Below are positions 1-6,821 of a stretch of 21,009 bases of DNA, one piece after another. Under the pieces are notes generated by a model. That model worked only from the letters and a program-made list of their open reading frames with translations. It did not search any database and was not told the origin of the DNA. The stretch's first letter is position 1, and every line of letters begins with the position of its first letter. Source of the DNA: DATILI01 sp035476635 (GTDB taxonomy: Bacteria > Pseudomonadota > Gammaproteobacteria > Burkholderiales > Burkholderiaceae_C); the NCBI GenBank assembly GCA_035476635.1, contig DATILI010000238.1:1-21009 (forward strand), given 5' to 3'. A program made the translations under genes and the position numbers.

Positions 1-15
1 TGCCGATGGGCGGGC

Positions 16-31
16 GCACTGCGTACAGTGC
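16..31. promoter_or_regulatory. Perfect 6-bp dyad before the zinc-ribbon gene
   Basis: GCACTG-CGTA-CAGTGC is a perfect 6-bp inverted repeat with a 4-base centre, ending 5 bases before the ATG at 37. It could be an operator or an RNA hairpin masking the start. It does not match the CTGT-N8-ACAG form of LexA sites because the spacing is only 4. No regulator is identified. Confidence 0.25.
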
Positions 32-36
32 ATCGC

Positions 37-297
37 ATGCCCTCGTACAGCACCATCTACAAATGCCGCCGCTGCGGCACTACCAGCTACCAGCCCGTAA
101 TTGCGCGGGACGCAAGCGGCGCGCTGATGCCCACCGGCATGTACCGCTGCACTGGCTGCCGGGTGACGTTTTCGGACTTGCGGGAATGGTGGGGGCATGG
201 CGGCGCGCACCACCGGGCCTACGAAGCGGGCGCCCACGAAGGCCATCCCCCGGAATATCAACAGGATCAACAGGCGGATCATCGGGCCCAACACTGA
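37..297 (+). CDS. Small zinc-ribbon protein, function unknown
   Basis: An 86-residue protein. Its first half holds two CxxC pairs about 30 residues apart (CRRC near residues 10-13 and CTGC near 37-40), the layout of a zinc ribbon. The core reads like the short uncharacterised zinc-ribbon proteins I remember from Comamonadaceae. The tail after about residue 50 is rich in His, Gln and Gly and looks unlike the compact N-terminal half. It may be a lineage-specific extension, or the result of a frameshift just after the WWG motif. The ATG at 37 is chosen because MPSYS leads directly into the ribbon. A GTG at 28 is also in frame, and the frame is open to the window edge, so a start further upstream cannot be excluded. 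There is no clear ribosome-binding site: the region just before the ATG is a perfect dyad. No function is assigned. Confidence 0.6.
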   Translation: MPSYSTIYKCRRCGTTSYQPVIARDASGALMPTGMYRCTGCRVTFSDLREWWGHGGAHHRAYEAGAHEGHPPEYQQDQQADHRAQH

Positions 298-395
298 AAC
301 CAGCAGCAAGGCCTCGCCCCGTTCAAGGCTTCGCCACGACCGTTCGTCGAAATTCGCTTACTGGCAAAAAGAGGCCACCAATACAATTGGGCCCT

Positions 396-695
396 ATGGC
401 CTCGATCTCTTCTATCGCTCTTTCCGGCATGCAAGCCGCGCAAACGCGGCTGGACGCCTCCGCGCACAACGTTGCCAACGCGCAGACCGAAGGATTCCAC
501 CGGCAGGAAGTGGTGCAGCAGGAGCAGGCCGAAGGCGGCACCAGCACCAGCATCACCCGCGCGGCAGCCCCGCAGAGCGCGCTGGAGACCGACCTCGTGG
601 AGCAGCTGGAAGCGAAGAATTCCTTCCTTGCCAATCTCGCGGTGTTTCGCACCAGCAACAAGATGCTGGGCGCGCTGTTCGACGAAAAGGCCTGA
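396..695 (+). CDS. Orphan mini flagellar rod/hook-like protein
   Basis: A 99-residue protein. Residues 1-35 match the conserved N-terminal rod/hook motif of FlgB/FlgC/FlgE/FlgG proteins: LSGMQAAQTRLD, then NVANAQTEGF. Residues 66-97 match the C-terminal helix of the same families (DLVEQLEAKNSFLANL then RTSNKMLGALFD). The central beta-rich domain of FlgE or FlgG is absent, and only about 30 Gln/Ser/Thr/Ala-rich residues join the helices. The protein is even shorter than FlgC (about 135 residues). In flagellar proteins these two helices pack together to form the rod/hook inner tube. No flagellar gene lies nearby, so this is an orphan paralogue and its role in the flagellum is inference only. 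The ATG at 396 is chosen because the homology begins immediately. The upstream part of the open frame is unrelated to the family. The ribosome-binding site is weak. Confidence 0.75.
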   Translation: MASISSIALSGMQAAQTRLDASAHNVANAQTEGFHRQEVVQQEQAEGGTSTSITRAAAPQSALETDLVEQLEAKNSFLANLAVFRTSNKMLGALFDEKA

Positions 696-846
696 GCCGC
701 GCTGCGCTGGCCTCGCTCCTTCGTCTTTAGTCCCCTCTCCCCAGTCGCTTGCGCACCACAGCGGGCAGCGGAATCCCGCGCCGCTCGAAGTTCGGTGGGT
801 GGTCCGTGGCCGGGTTCAAGCCGGCTGAGTGACAATCCGGTGACAC

Positions 847-3468
847 GTGGACAAACACCAGAACTCCCTTTTTGAATCGATGGCGCAGCACGACCCGGCC
901 GAGCTGGCTGCGTTGCTGGCCGCGCCGGCGGCGGCCGGGCATTTTGATGAACTGCGCGGCCGCCAGACCGAGCCACGCGAAGCCACCGGGCACGAGAGCA
1001 CGGCGCCGGGCCCCTTGACAGACCATTGGCAGAGTTTTTTCGAGCAACTCGGGCCCGAGGGGCTGTCCGACCTGAACCGGCGCGCCCACCAACTGCAGCG
1101 CCAGATCCGCGACAACGGCGTGACCTACAACGTCTACGCCGATCCTGAACACCCGCAGCGGCCCTGGTCGCTGGACTTGTTTCCACTGATCGTTTCGCCC
1201 GAGAGCTGGCAACAGATCGAAACCGGCGTGCTTCAGCGCGTGCGCGTGCTGGACCGCATCATGGCCGACACCTATGGCCCGCAGGAACTGCTGGCCAAGG
1301 GCCTGCTGCCACCTGCGCTGGTGCAGGGGCATCCCGGCTACCTGCGCCCCATGCACGGCGCGCAGCCGGCGGGTGGCACGCATCTGCACATCGCCGCGTT
1401 CGACTTGGCGCGTGACCCCGAAGGCAAGTGGTGGGTGGTTTCGCAGCGCACACAGGCGCCCTCGGGGCTGGGCTACCTGCTGGAAAATCGCCTGTCGATC
1501 GGGCGCATGTTTCCGCAGGCCTTCTCTTCGCTGAATGTGCAGCGACTGGCCGCCACCTACCGCGCGCTGGTCGACAACATGAAGCGCATGAGCCCGGCCG
1601 GCGACGATTCGCACATCGCGCTGCTGACGCCCGGCCCCTACAACGAAACCTATTTCGAGCATGCGTACCTGGCGCGCTACCTCGGCCTGAGCCTGGTCGA
1701 GGGCAGCGACCTCACCGTGCGCGACCAGCGCCTGTACCTCAAGACCCTGCAGGGCCTGGAGCCGGTGCATGGTCTGCTCAAGCGGCTGGACGACCAGTAT
1801 CTCGACCCGCTGGAGCTGCGCCCCGACTCGCGCCTGGGCGTGCCCGGACTGTTGCAAGCCATCCGCGCCGGCAATGTGCTGGTGGCCAATGCTCCCGGTT
1901 CGGCCTTTCTTGAATCGACTGCGCTGCTCGGCTTCTTGCCGGCGCTCTCGCGGCACCTGTTGGGCGAGGAGTTGCAGTTGCCCTCGATGGCGACCTGGTG
2001 GTGCGGCGAGCGCGCAGCGTTGGAGGAAGCGCTGCCCCAACTCGCCGACTGCGTGCTCAAACCGACCTACCCCGGCTCCACCAGCCACGGCAGCTTCGAG
2101 GCGGTGCTCGGCCGCTCCCTGTCGCGCCGCGAGCTGGACGAGTGGGCGGGCCGCATCGTGCGCCAAAGCGACGACAACACCGTGCAGGCCTATTTGCCGC
2201 TGTCGCAGATGCCGATCTGGCAGCCTGGGGCCGGCGTGGCCGGCCAAATCGTGCCGCGCTCGGTGATGCTGCGCGTCTTCGCCGTCGCCGACGGGCCCCA
2301 GTCCTGGCGCGTGCTGCCCGGCGGCCTGGCGCGCACGGTCAGCGCCAACAGCGAGATCGCTTCCATGCAGCGCGGCGGCAGCAGCGCCGATGTCTGGGTC
2401 ATCACCGAAGGCGTGGTGGACCAGACCACCCTCTTGAACCAGCACCTCTCGGCGGCGGCCCTGGCGCACCGAAAGCGGCTGGTCACCAGCCGCGCGGCGG
2501 AAAACCTGTTCTGGCTGGGCCGCTACACCGAGCGCGCGGAAAACACCGTTCGCCTGGCGCGCCTGACCCTGGCCTGCCTGAACGGCGAAGACCAGTCTTC
2601 CGCGCCGTTGCTGGAGTGGCTCAACGAAATGACGGTCGCCAACGGCCTGGTACTGAGCTCCGTGCCTTCCGTGCAGCAGGCGCGCCGCGTGTTCGAGCGC
2701 TCGCTGATCGCGGCCTTGAGCGATACCGAAAAAAGCCACAGCGTGGGCTTCAACCTGCGCGCCATCCGCAACGCCGCCTCGGGCGTGCGCGAACGGCTGT
2801 CGCAAGAGCACTGGAATGTGATCGTGCGCGCCGAGGAAGATTTCTTCCGCCGCTGCGCCGAACTCGCCGAGGACGGGGACTTCTCGGCCGTGGAAGCCCT
2901 GCAGGCGCTGGAGGCGGCCAGCACCCACATGGCCGCGATGACGGGCGCGCAGACCGACCGCATGACGCGCGACGACGGCTGGCGCCTGCTGAGCATCGGG
3001 CGCCACATCGAGCGCCTGGGCTTTCTGGCTGCGGCGCTGGAACGCGGCTTCGAGTGCGGTGCGGTGCAGACCGAAAGCGGCTTCGAAGCGATGGTCGCGC
3101 TGTTCGACAGCACCATCACCTTCCACGCCCAATACCAGCAAAGCCGTGATGTCGCGGCCTTGCTGGACCTGCTGGTGCTGGACCGCGACAATCCGCGCTC
3201 CCTGGGCTGGGTGGCCCAGACCCTGCGCGGGCGCCTGGCCAAGCTGGCCGGCAGCGCGCCCGACGAACTCAGCGAACTGGCGTTGCGCGTGCCCGACCCG
3301 AGCAGCTGGGCGCTGGAGCAAATGTGCGAGACCGATGCCGATGGCAATCACGCCCTGCTCGCCACCCTGCTGGACGAATGCGTCGAGTGCGGCTACCAGG
3401 TGTCGGACGAAATCAGTGCCACCTACTTCACCCATTCGGGCGAAGCCAAGCAAAGCCTGGGCGCTTGA
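847..3468 (+). CDS. Fused circularly permuted ATP-grasp / alpha-E protein
   Basis: An 873-residue protein joining two families usually encoded separately. Residues about 60-535 form a circularly permuted ATP-grasp ligase (the former DUF404/DUF407, COG2308 type), with recognisable stretches such as SGLGYLLENRLSIGRMF near 206-222, TPGPYNETYFEHAYLAR near 261-277 and LKPTYPG near 404-410. Residues about 548-870 form an alpha-E domain (the former DUF403, COG2307), beginning SRAAENLFWLGRYTERAENT. ATP-grasp enzymes activate a carboxylate with ATP and join it to an amine or thiol. In genomic surveys this pair co-occurs with transglutaminase-like proteins and is predicted to make or attach a small peptide or amide, but substrates are unproven. 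A transglutaminase gene follows after 17 bases, fitting that pattern. The start is GTG 847, just after an in-frame stop at 841. ATG 880 is an alternative. Neither has a strong ribosome-binding site. Confidence 0.9.
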   Translation: MDKHQNSLFESMAQHDPAELAALLAAPAAAGHFDELRGRQTEPREATGHESTAPGPLTDHWQSFFEQLGPEGLSDLNRRAHQLQRQIRDNGVTYNVYADPEHPQRPWSLDLFPLIVSPESWQQIETGVLQRVRVLDRIMADTYGPQELLAKGLLPPALVQGHPGYLRPMHGAQPAGGTHLHIAAFDLARDPEGKWWVVSQRTQAPSGLGYLLENRLSIGRMFPQAFSSLNVQRLAATYRALVDNMKRMSPAGDDSHIALLTPGPYNETYFEHAYLARYLGLSLVEGSDLTVRDQRLYLKTLQGLEPVHGLLKRLDDQYLDPLELRPDSRLGVPGLLQAIRAGNVLVANAPGSAFLESTALLGFLPALSRHLLGEELQLPSMATWWCGERAALEEALPQLADCVLKPTYPGSTSHGSFEAVLGRSLSRRELDEWAGRIVRQSDDNTVQAYLPLSQMPIWQPGAGVAGQIVPRSVMLRVFAVADGPQSWRVLPGGLARTVSANSEIASMQRGGSSADVWVITEGVVDQTTLLNQHLSAAALAHRKRLVTSRAAENLFWLGRYTERAENTVRLARLTLACLNGEDQSSAPLLEWLNEMTVANGLVLSSVPSVQQARRVFERSLIAALSDTEKSHSVGFNLRAIRNAASGVRERLSQEHWNVIVRAEEDFFRRCAELAEDGDFSAVEALQALEAASTHMAAMTGAQTDRMTRDDGWRLLSIGRHIERLGFLAAALERGFECGAVQTESGFEAMVALFDSTITFHAQYQQSRDVAALLDLLVLDRDNPRSLGWVAQTLRGRLAKLAGSAPDELSELALRVPDPSSWALEQMCETDADGNHALLATLLDECVECGYQVSDEISATYFTHSGEAKQSLGA

Positions 3469-3485
3469 ATAGCCGGAGTCCGTTG

Positions 3486-4406
3486 ATGCACCTGCACGTC
3501 ACGCATGAAACCCGCTACGCCTACACCCCCGCGGTGGAGACGGCGCAGCACATGGCGCATCTGAAGCCACGCAACACGGCCACGCAACAGTTGCTCAGCC
3601 ACGCGCTGCACTTCAACCCCGAACCGGCCCAGCATACCGAGTCGCAAGACGTGTATGGCAACACGCGCACCTTCATTTCGCTGCAGGCCGCCCATGATGA
3701 ACTGGTGGTGCGGGCCGAGAGCGTGCTGGCCACCGAGGAACCGCCGGAGCCGCAAAGCGAAGTTCCATGGGAGCAGGTGCGCGAATCGTTTCGCTACCAC
3801 GCGGGCAGCGCATTCGATGCCGCGGCGGAGTTCGTCTTCGCCTCGCCCTATGTGCCGCGGCATGCCGACTTCACCGCCTACGCCCGGCCCAGCTTCGGTG
3901 CCGGCGTGCCATTGCTCGCGGCGGCGCTTGACCTCATGCAGCGCATCCACAGCGACATGCGCTACGAATCGCAAAGCACCGAGATCAACACGCCGGCCAT
4001 CAAGGCGTTGGCACAGCGCAAGGGCGTTTGCCAGGACTTCGCCCACATCATGGTGGCCTGCCTGCGCGCCATGGGCCTGCCGGCGCGCTATGTCAGCGGC
4101 TACCTGCTGACGGAGCCCCCACCGGGCAAGCCGCGCCTGGTCGGCTGCGACGCCTCGCATGCCTGGGTTTCGCTGTACCTGCCGGACCTGCCCGATGGAC
4201 CAGGCTGGTGCGACCTGGATCCGACCAACAACCGATACCCGGGCGCGGACTACGTCACGCTCGCCCATGGCCGCGACTTTGCCGATGTTTCCCCGCTGCG
4301 CGGCGTGATCCACGGCGGCGCGCACCATGACCTGCACGTGGCGGTCACGGTCATGCCTTTGGCGCAGCCTTCGCCCGATGATGCGGACGCGTTGCCTACA
4401 ATCTGA
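3486..4406 (+). CDS. Transglutaminase-like cysteine protease-fold protein
   Basis: A 306-residue protein with the bacterial transglutaminase N-terminal beta domain (about residues 1-85) followed by a transglutaminase core (about 145-250). The papain-like triad is visible: Cys182 in KGVCQDFAHI, His225 in DASHAWVSLYLP and Asp245 in DLDPTNN. Bacterial members of this family are thought to act mostly as peptidases or amidases, or as acyl transferases, and not necessarily as protein cross-linkers. There is no signal peptide, so a cytoplasmic site is likely. The gene starts 17 bases after the ATP-grasp/alpha-E gene, with GGAG a few bases before ATG 3486, so the two are very likely co-transcribed. 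In the predicted ligase systems this protein is the proposed processing or releasing enzyme. The proteasome-like Anbu peptidase that sometimes accompanies such clusters is not in this window. Confidence 0.9.
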   Translation: MHLHVTHETRYAYTPAVETAQHMAHLKPRNTATQQLLSHALHFNPEPAQHTESQDVYGNTRTFISLQAAHDELVVRAESVLATEEPPEPQSEVPWEQVRESFRYHAGSAFDAAAEFVFASPYVPRHADFTAYARPSFGAGVPLLAAALDLMQRIHSDMRYESQSTEINTPAIKALAQRKGVCQDFAHIMVACLRAMGLPARYVSGYLLTEPPPGKPRLVGCDASHAWVSLYLPDLPDGPGWCDLDPTNNRYPGADYVTLAHGRDFADVSPLRGVIHGGAHHDLHVAVTVMPLAQPSPDDADALPTI

Positions 4407-4421
4407 GAACAGGAGAACCTT

Positions 4422-4877
4422 ATGAGCGTTTACGACAAGCTGCAGCAACTGGGCATCTCGCTGCCCCCCGTCGCCATTCCCGCCGCCGCCTACGTGCCCT
4501 TTGTGCAGACCGGCAAGCTGGTATTCCTTTCCGGCCACATCGCCAAGAAAGACGGCAAGCCCTGGACCGGCCAGTTCGGCAAGAACATGACCACCGAAGA
4601 AGGCAAGGCCGCCGCCCGCGCGGTGGCGGTCGACTTGCTGGGAACATTGCACGCCGCAGTGGGCGATCTGAACAAGATCCAGCGCATCGTGAAATTGATG
4701 AGCCTGGTCAATTCCACCGGCGAATTCACCGAGCAGCACCTGGTGACCAATGGCGCAAGCGAATTGATGGCGCAGGTCTTTGGCGACAAGGGCGCGCATG
4801 CGCGCAGCGCGTTCGGCGTGGCGCAAATCCCGATGGGTGCCTGCGTCGAGATCGAGCTGATCGCCGAACTCGCTTAG
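4422..4877 (+). CDS. RidA (YjgF/YER057c/UK114) family protein
   Basis: A 151-residue protein of the RidA family. Classical RidA trimers hydrolyse reactive enamine/imine intermediates released by PLP enzymes such as threonine dehydratase. The family hallmarks visible are GKLVFLSGHI near residues 31-40 and a C-terminal block with Arg128 (HARSAFGV) and IPMGACVEIE. Arg128 sits where RidA has its substrate-carboxylate-binding arginine. At 151 residues it is longer than the archetype (about 128), like the longer RidA subfamily whose substrates are unknown, so I do not name it ridA. A good AGGAG lies 8 bases before ATG 4422. The gene follows the transglutaminase gene by 15 bases, so it may be the third gene of that operon. 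It converges on the chemotaxis gene with a 28-base gap. Confidence 0.92.
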   Translation: MSVYDKLQQLGISLPPVAIPAAAYVPFVQTGKLVFLSGHIAKKDGKPWTGQFGKNMTTEEGKAAARAVAVDLLGTLHAAVGDLNKIQRIVKLMSLVNSTGEFTEQHLVTNGASELMAQVFGDKGAHARSAFGVAQIPMGACVEIELIAELA

Positions 4878-4881
4878 ATTT

Positions 4882-4901
4882 CGCCCCCTCGCGGCGCTTT
4901 T
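4882..4901 (+). terminator. Weak candidate terminator between convergent genes
   Basis: CGCC at 4882-4885 pairs with GGCG at 4893-4896 across a 7-base loop, followed by C and TTTT. It lies in the 28-base gap between the convergent RidA and chemotaxis genes. The stem is only 4 bp, so this is marginal and could at best work weakly. Confidence 0.25.
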
Positions 4902-4905
4902 CGTC

Positions 4906-6657
4906 TTAGAAGCTTTCCCAGTCTTCGTTGGCAGACTTGGACGCCGCCACTGCCGCTGGCTTGGGTGCGGGCGCCTTGGCCAGTGCCAGTGGTGCCGCCT
5001 TGCGCTGCGGCGCGACGGCAGGCGCCGGCGCTGCCTTCGTCGTGGTGCGGACTGTCGCACGCGCAGAATCATGCGCATGCTGGATGGCGGCCTGCGTCAC
5101 GTGGTGGGCGGTCGCATTGATCTTGAAGACAGCCACCACCTGGGTCAGTTGATCGGCCTGCTCGCGCAGGCTTTGCGCCGCGGCCGCGCTCTGTTCCACC
5201 AGGGCCGCGTTCTGCTGCGTCATCTGGTCCAGGTTGCCTACCGCCTGGTTGACCTCGGCAATGCCCTGGCTTTGATCCGACGAGGCCGCCGTGATTTCGC
5301 CGATGATGTCGGTCACCCGCTTGACCGATTGCACGATGTCGCCCATGGTGCTGCCCGCGTCGGCCACCAGGCGTGCGCCGGACTCCACTTTCTCGACCGA
5401 AGCGCCGATCAGCTCCTTGATCTCCTTTGCCGCGCCTGCGGAGCGCTGCGCCAGGCTGCGCACCTCGCTGGCAACGACCGCGAAGCCGCGGCCCTGTTCG
5501 CCGGCGCGGGCCGCTTCCACCGCCGCATTGAGCGCAAGGATATTGGTCTGGAAAGCGATGCCGTCGATGACGCCGATGATGTCGGAAATCTTCTTGCTGC
5601 TGGCATTGATGTCCTGCATCGTCGCAACGACCTGCTGGACCACCGCCCCGCCCTTTTCGGCCACGGTCGACGCACGCGCAGCCAGGGCGCTGGCCTGCTG
5701 GGCGTTGTCCGCGCTTTGACGCACGTTGCTGGTGAGCTGGTCCATCGAGGAAGCGGTTTGCTGCAGGTTACTCGAGGTCTGCTCGGTACGCGCCGACAGG
5801 TCGTGATTGCCGGTGGCGATTTCGGCGCTGGCCGTGGCGATGCTGTCCGTGCTTTGGCGCACCTGGTGCACCATGCGGCCCAGTGAGTTGTTCATCGCCA
5901 TCAGCGAGCGAATCAAATCGCCGAACTCGTCGTGCCGGTGCGCCTCGATTTGCGCGCTCAGGTCGCCCTCGGCAATGCGTGCGGCCAGCGCGTTCGCCTG
6001 CGACAGCGGTTGCAATATGCTGCGGATCAACCAATAGGCGCCACCCAGGATGCACAGCACGATCACCACCATGGCGGAAGCACCGATCTTGATCGTGGAC
6101 ATGCGCGAGTTGGCAATGGCGGTCTGGGCCTGGGTCATGGCCTGTTCCTGCATCTTCACAAATTCACGCAGATTGCCCAGGTAAGCCGAGACCGCCGGGT
6201 TGTATTGGTTGTTGATCAGTGTTGTCGCTTCCTCGCCCTTGCCATCGGTCTTGAGCTTCCGGGCCTGGACCCGCAGGTCGAGCATGGACTTGCGCGACGA
6301 GGCGATCTTTTCCATCTGGGCCTTGTCGGTCGCCGTCAGATTCATGGTCTCGATGTTCTTTTGCACCTCGGTGATCTGCGCCGACGTGGCGGCGATCACA
6401 TCCTTGAATGCAGTTTCCACCGCTGGATCGCTGCTCAGGATGAGCGCCTGCGTACGCGCCGCGTTGGCCTCGGTCAAGCCGGCCCACCGGGTGGCGGACT
6501 GCACGCGCGTCGTCATCTCCTGCATCGACGCCTCGCTCTCGGACTGCGCGCGGGCCGAGCGCAAGGTCGAGAAAATCATCAAGCCCAAAAGTGCAATGAC
6601 AAGCACACTGACCGAAAGCCAGAGCTTTGCGGCAACGCGAAGGTTCTTCAGGTTCAT
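4906..6657 (-). CDS. Methyl-accepting chemotaxis protein
   Basis: A 583-residue transmembrane chemoreceptor. TM1 spans about residues 12-32, a helical periplasmic sensor (four-helix-bundle type) about 33-188, TM2 about 190-213, HAMP about 212-266, and then the long cytoplasmic signalling coiled coil. The conserved hairpin tip that binds CheA/CheW is present (GIAFQTNILALNAAVEAARAG, then GRGFAVVASEVR). The protein ends SANEDWESF. The last five residues (DWESF) resemble the C-terminal NWETF-type tether that recruits CheR/CheB, after a Pro/Ala-rich flexible linker of about 60 residues. The start is ATG 6657, preceded by AGGAGA. An in-frame upstream start at 6765 lacks support because MNLKNLRVAAKLWL is the natural receptor N-terminus. 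The ligand is unknown. No che genes are nearby, so it is an orphan receptor. Confidence 0.95.
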   Translation of the reverse strand: MNLKNLRVAAKLWLSVSVLVIALLGLMIFSTLRSARAQSESEASMQEMTTRVQSATRWAGLTEANAARTQALILSSDPAVETAFKDVIAATSAQITEVQKNIETMNLTATDKAQMEKIASSRKSMLDLRVQARKLKTDGKGEEATTLINNQYNPAVSAYLGNLREFVKMQEQAMTQAQTAIANSRMSTIKIGASAMVVIVLCILGGAYWLIRSILQPLSQANALAARIAEGDLSAQIEAHRHDEFGDLIRSLMAMNNSLGRMVHQVRQSTDSIATASAEIATGNHDLSARTEQTSSNLQQTASSMDQLTSNVRQSADNAQQASALAARASTVAEKGGAVVQQVVATMQDINASSKKISDIIGVIDGIAFQTNILALNAAVEAARAGEQGRGFAVVASEVRSLAQRSAGAAKEIKELIGASVEKVESGARLVADAGSTMGDIVQSVKRVTDIIGEITAASSDQSQGIAEVNQAVGNLDQMTQQNAALVEQSAAAAQSLREQADQLTQVVAVFKINATAHHVTQAAIQHAHDSARATVRTTTKAAPAPAVAPQRKAAPLALAKAPAPKPAAVAASKSANEDWESF

Positions 6658-6716
6658 CGATGTCTCCTGGTATTTGTTATCGCCATGCGGCCATGCCCCA
6701 ACGCCGACCGTTCTCA

Positions 6717-6761
6717 CAATGCCGGTATAGCACCAGACCGCCAAGGCGGCAATGCCGGTAT
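6717..6761. repeat. 12-bp direct repeat upstream of the chemoreceptor
   Basis: CAATGCCGGTAT occurs at 6717-6728 and again at 6750-6761, exactly 33 bases apart, about three helical turns. Between the copies lies CCGCC-AA-GGCGG at 6738-6749, a 5-bp dyad. The array sits 60-105 bases upstream of the chemoreceptor start (6657) and just downstream of the parC stop. The same-face spacing suits a transcription-factor site, but no regulator is recognised. It could equally be a decayed duplication. Confidence 0.45.
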
Positions 6762-6783
6762 TCACCCGTTCAGAAAAGGCGGC

Positions 6784-6802
6784 CGCGCCCGATGCGGGCG
6801 CG
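6784..6802 (-). terminator. Candidate terminator of the parE-parC operon
   Basis: CGCGCCCG-ATG-CGGGCGCG is an 8-bp perfect GC-only stem with a 3-base loop, 20 bases after the parC stop. On the minus strand the T tract is only TTTT and lies about 7 bases beyond the stem, so as an intrinsic terminator it is imperfect. It may instead be a 3'-end stabiliser with Rho-dependent termination. Confidence 0.45.
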
Positions 6803-6821
6803 CCAGGATGCGGGCGAGGCC

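Noticed and set aside
16..31. LexA-type SOS operator
   Set aside because: The half-sites CTG and CAG are only 4 bases apart; known LexA boxes in proteobacteria need a wider spacer.
809..825. Hairpin GCCGG-GTTCAAG-CCGGC resembling a tRNA T-arm
   Set aside because: When GTTCAA is aligned as a real T-loop the stem no longer pairs, and there is no acceptor, anticodon or D arm nearby. It is a simple hairpin upstream of the ATP-grasp gene.
727..3453. 908-codon open frame antisense to the ATP-grasp/alpha-E gene
   Set aside because: The sense frame has two recognisable families. The antisense frame is Gln/Ala/Arg/His-rich with no domain, typical of a GC-rich codon shadow.
6666..6690. Sigma-28 (FliA) promoter for the chemoreceptor
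   Set aside because: A GGCGATAA resembling the -10 element is present on the minus strand, but no TAAAG-like -35 lies at the required distance.
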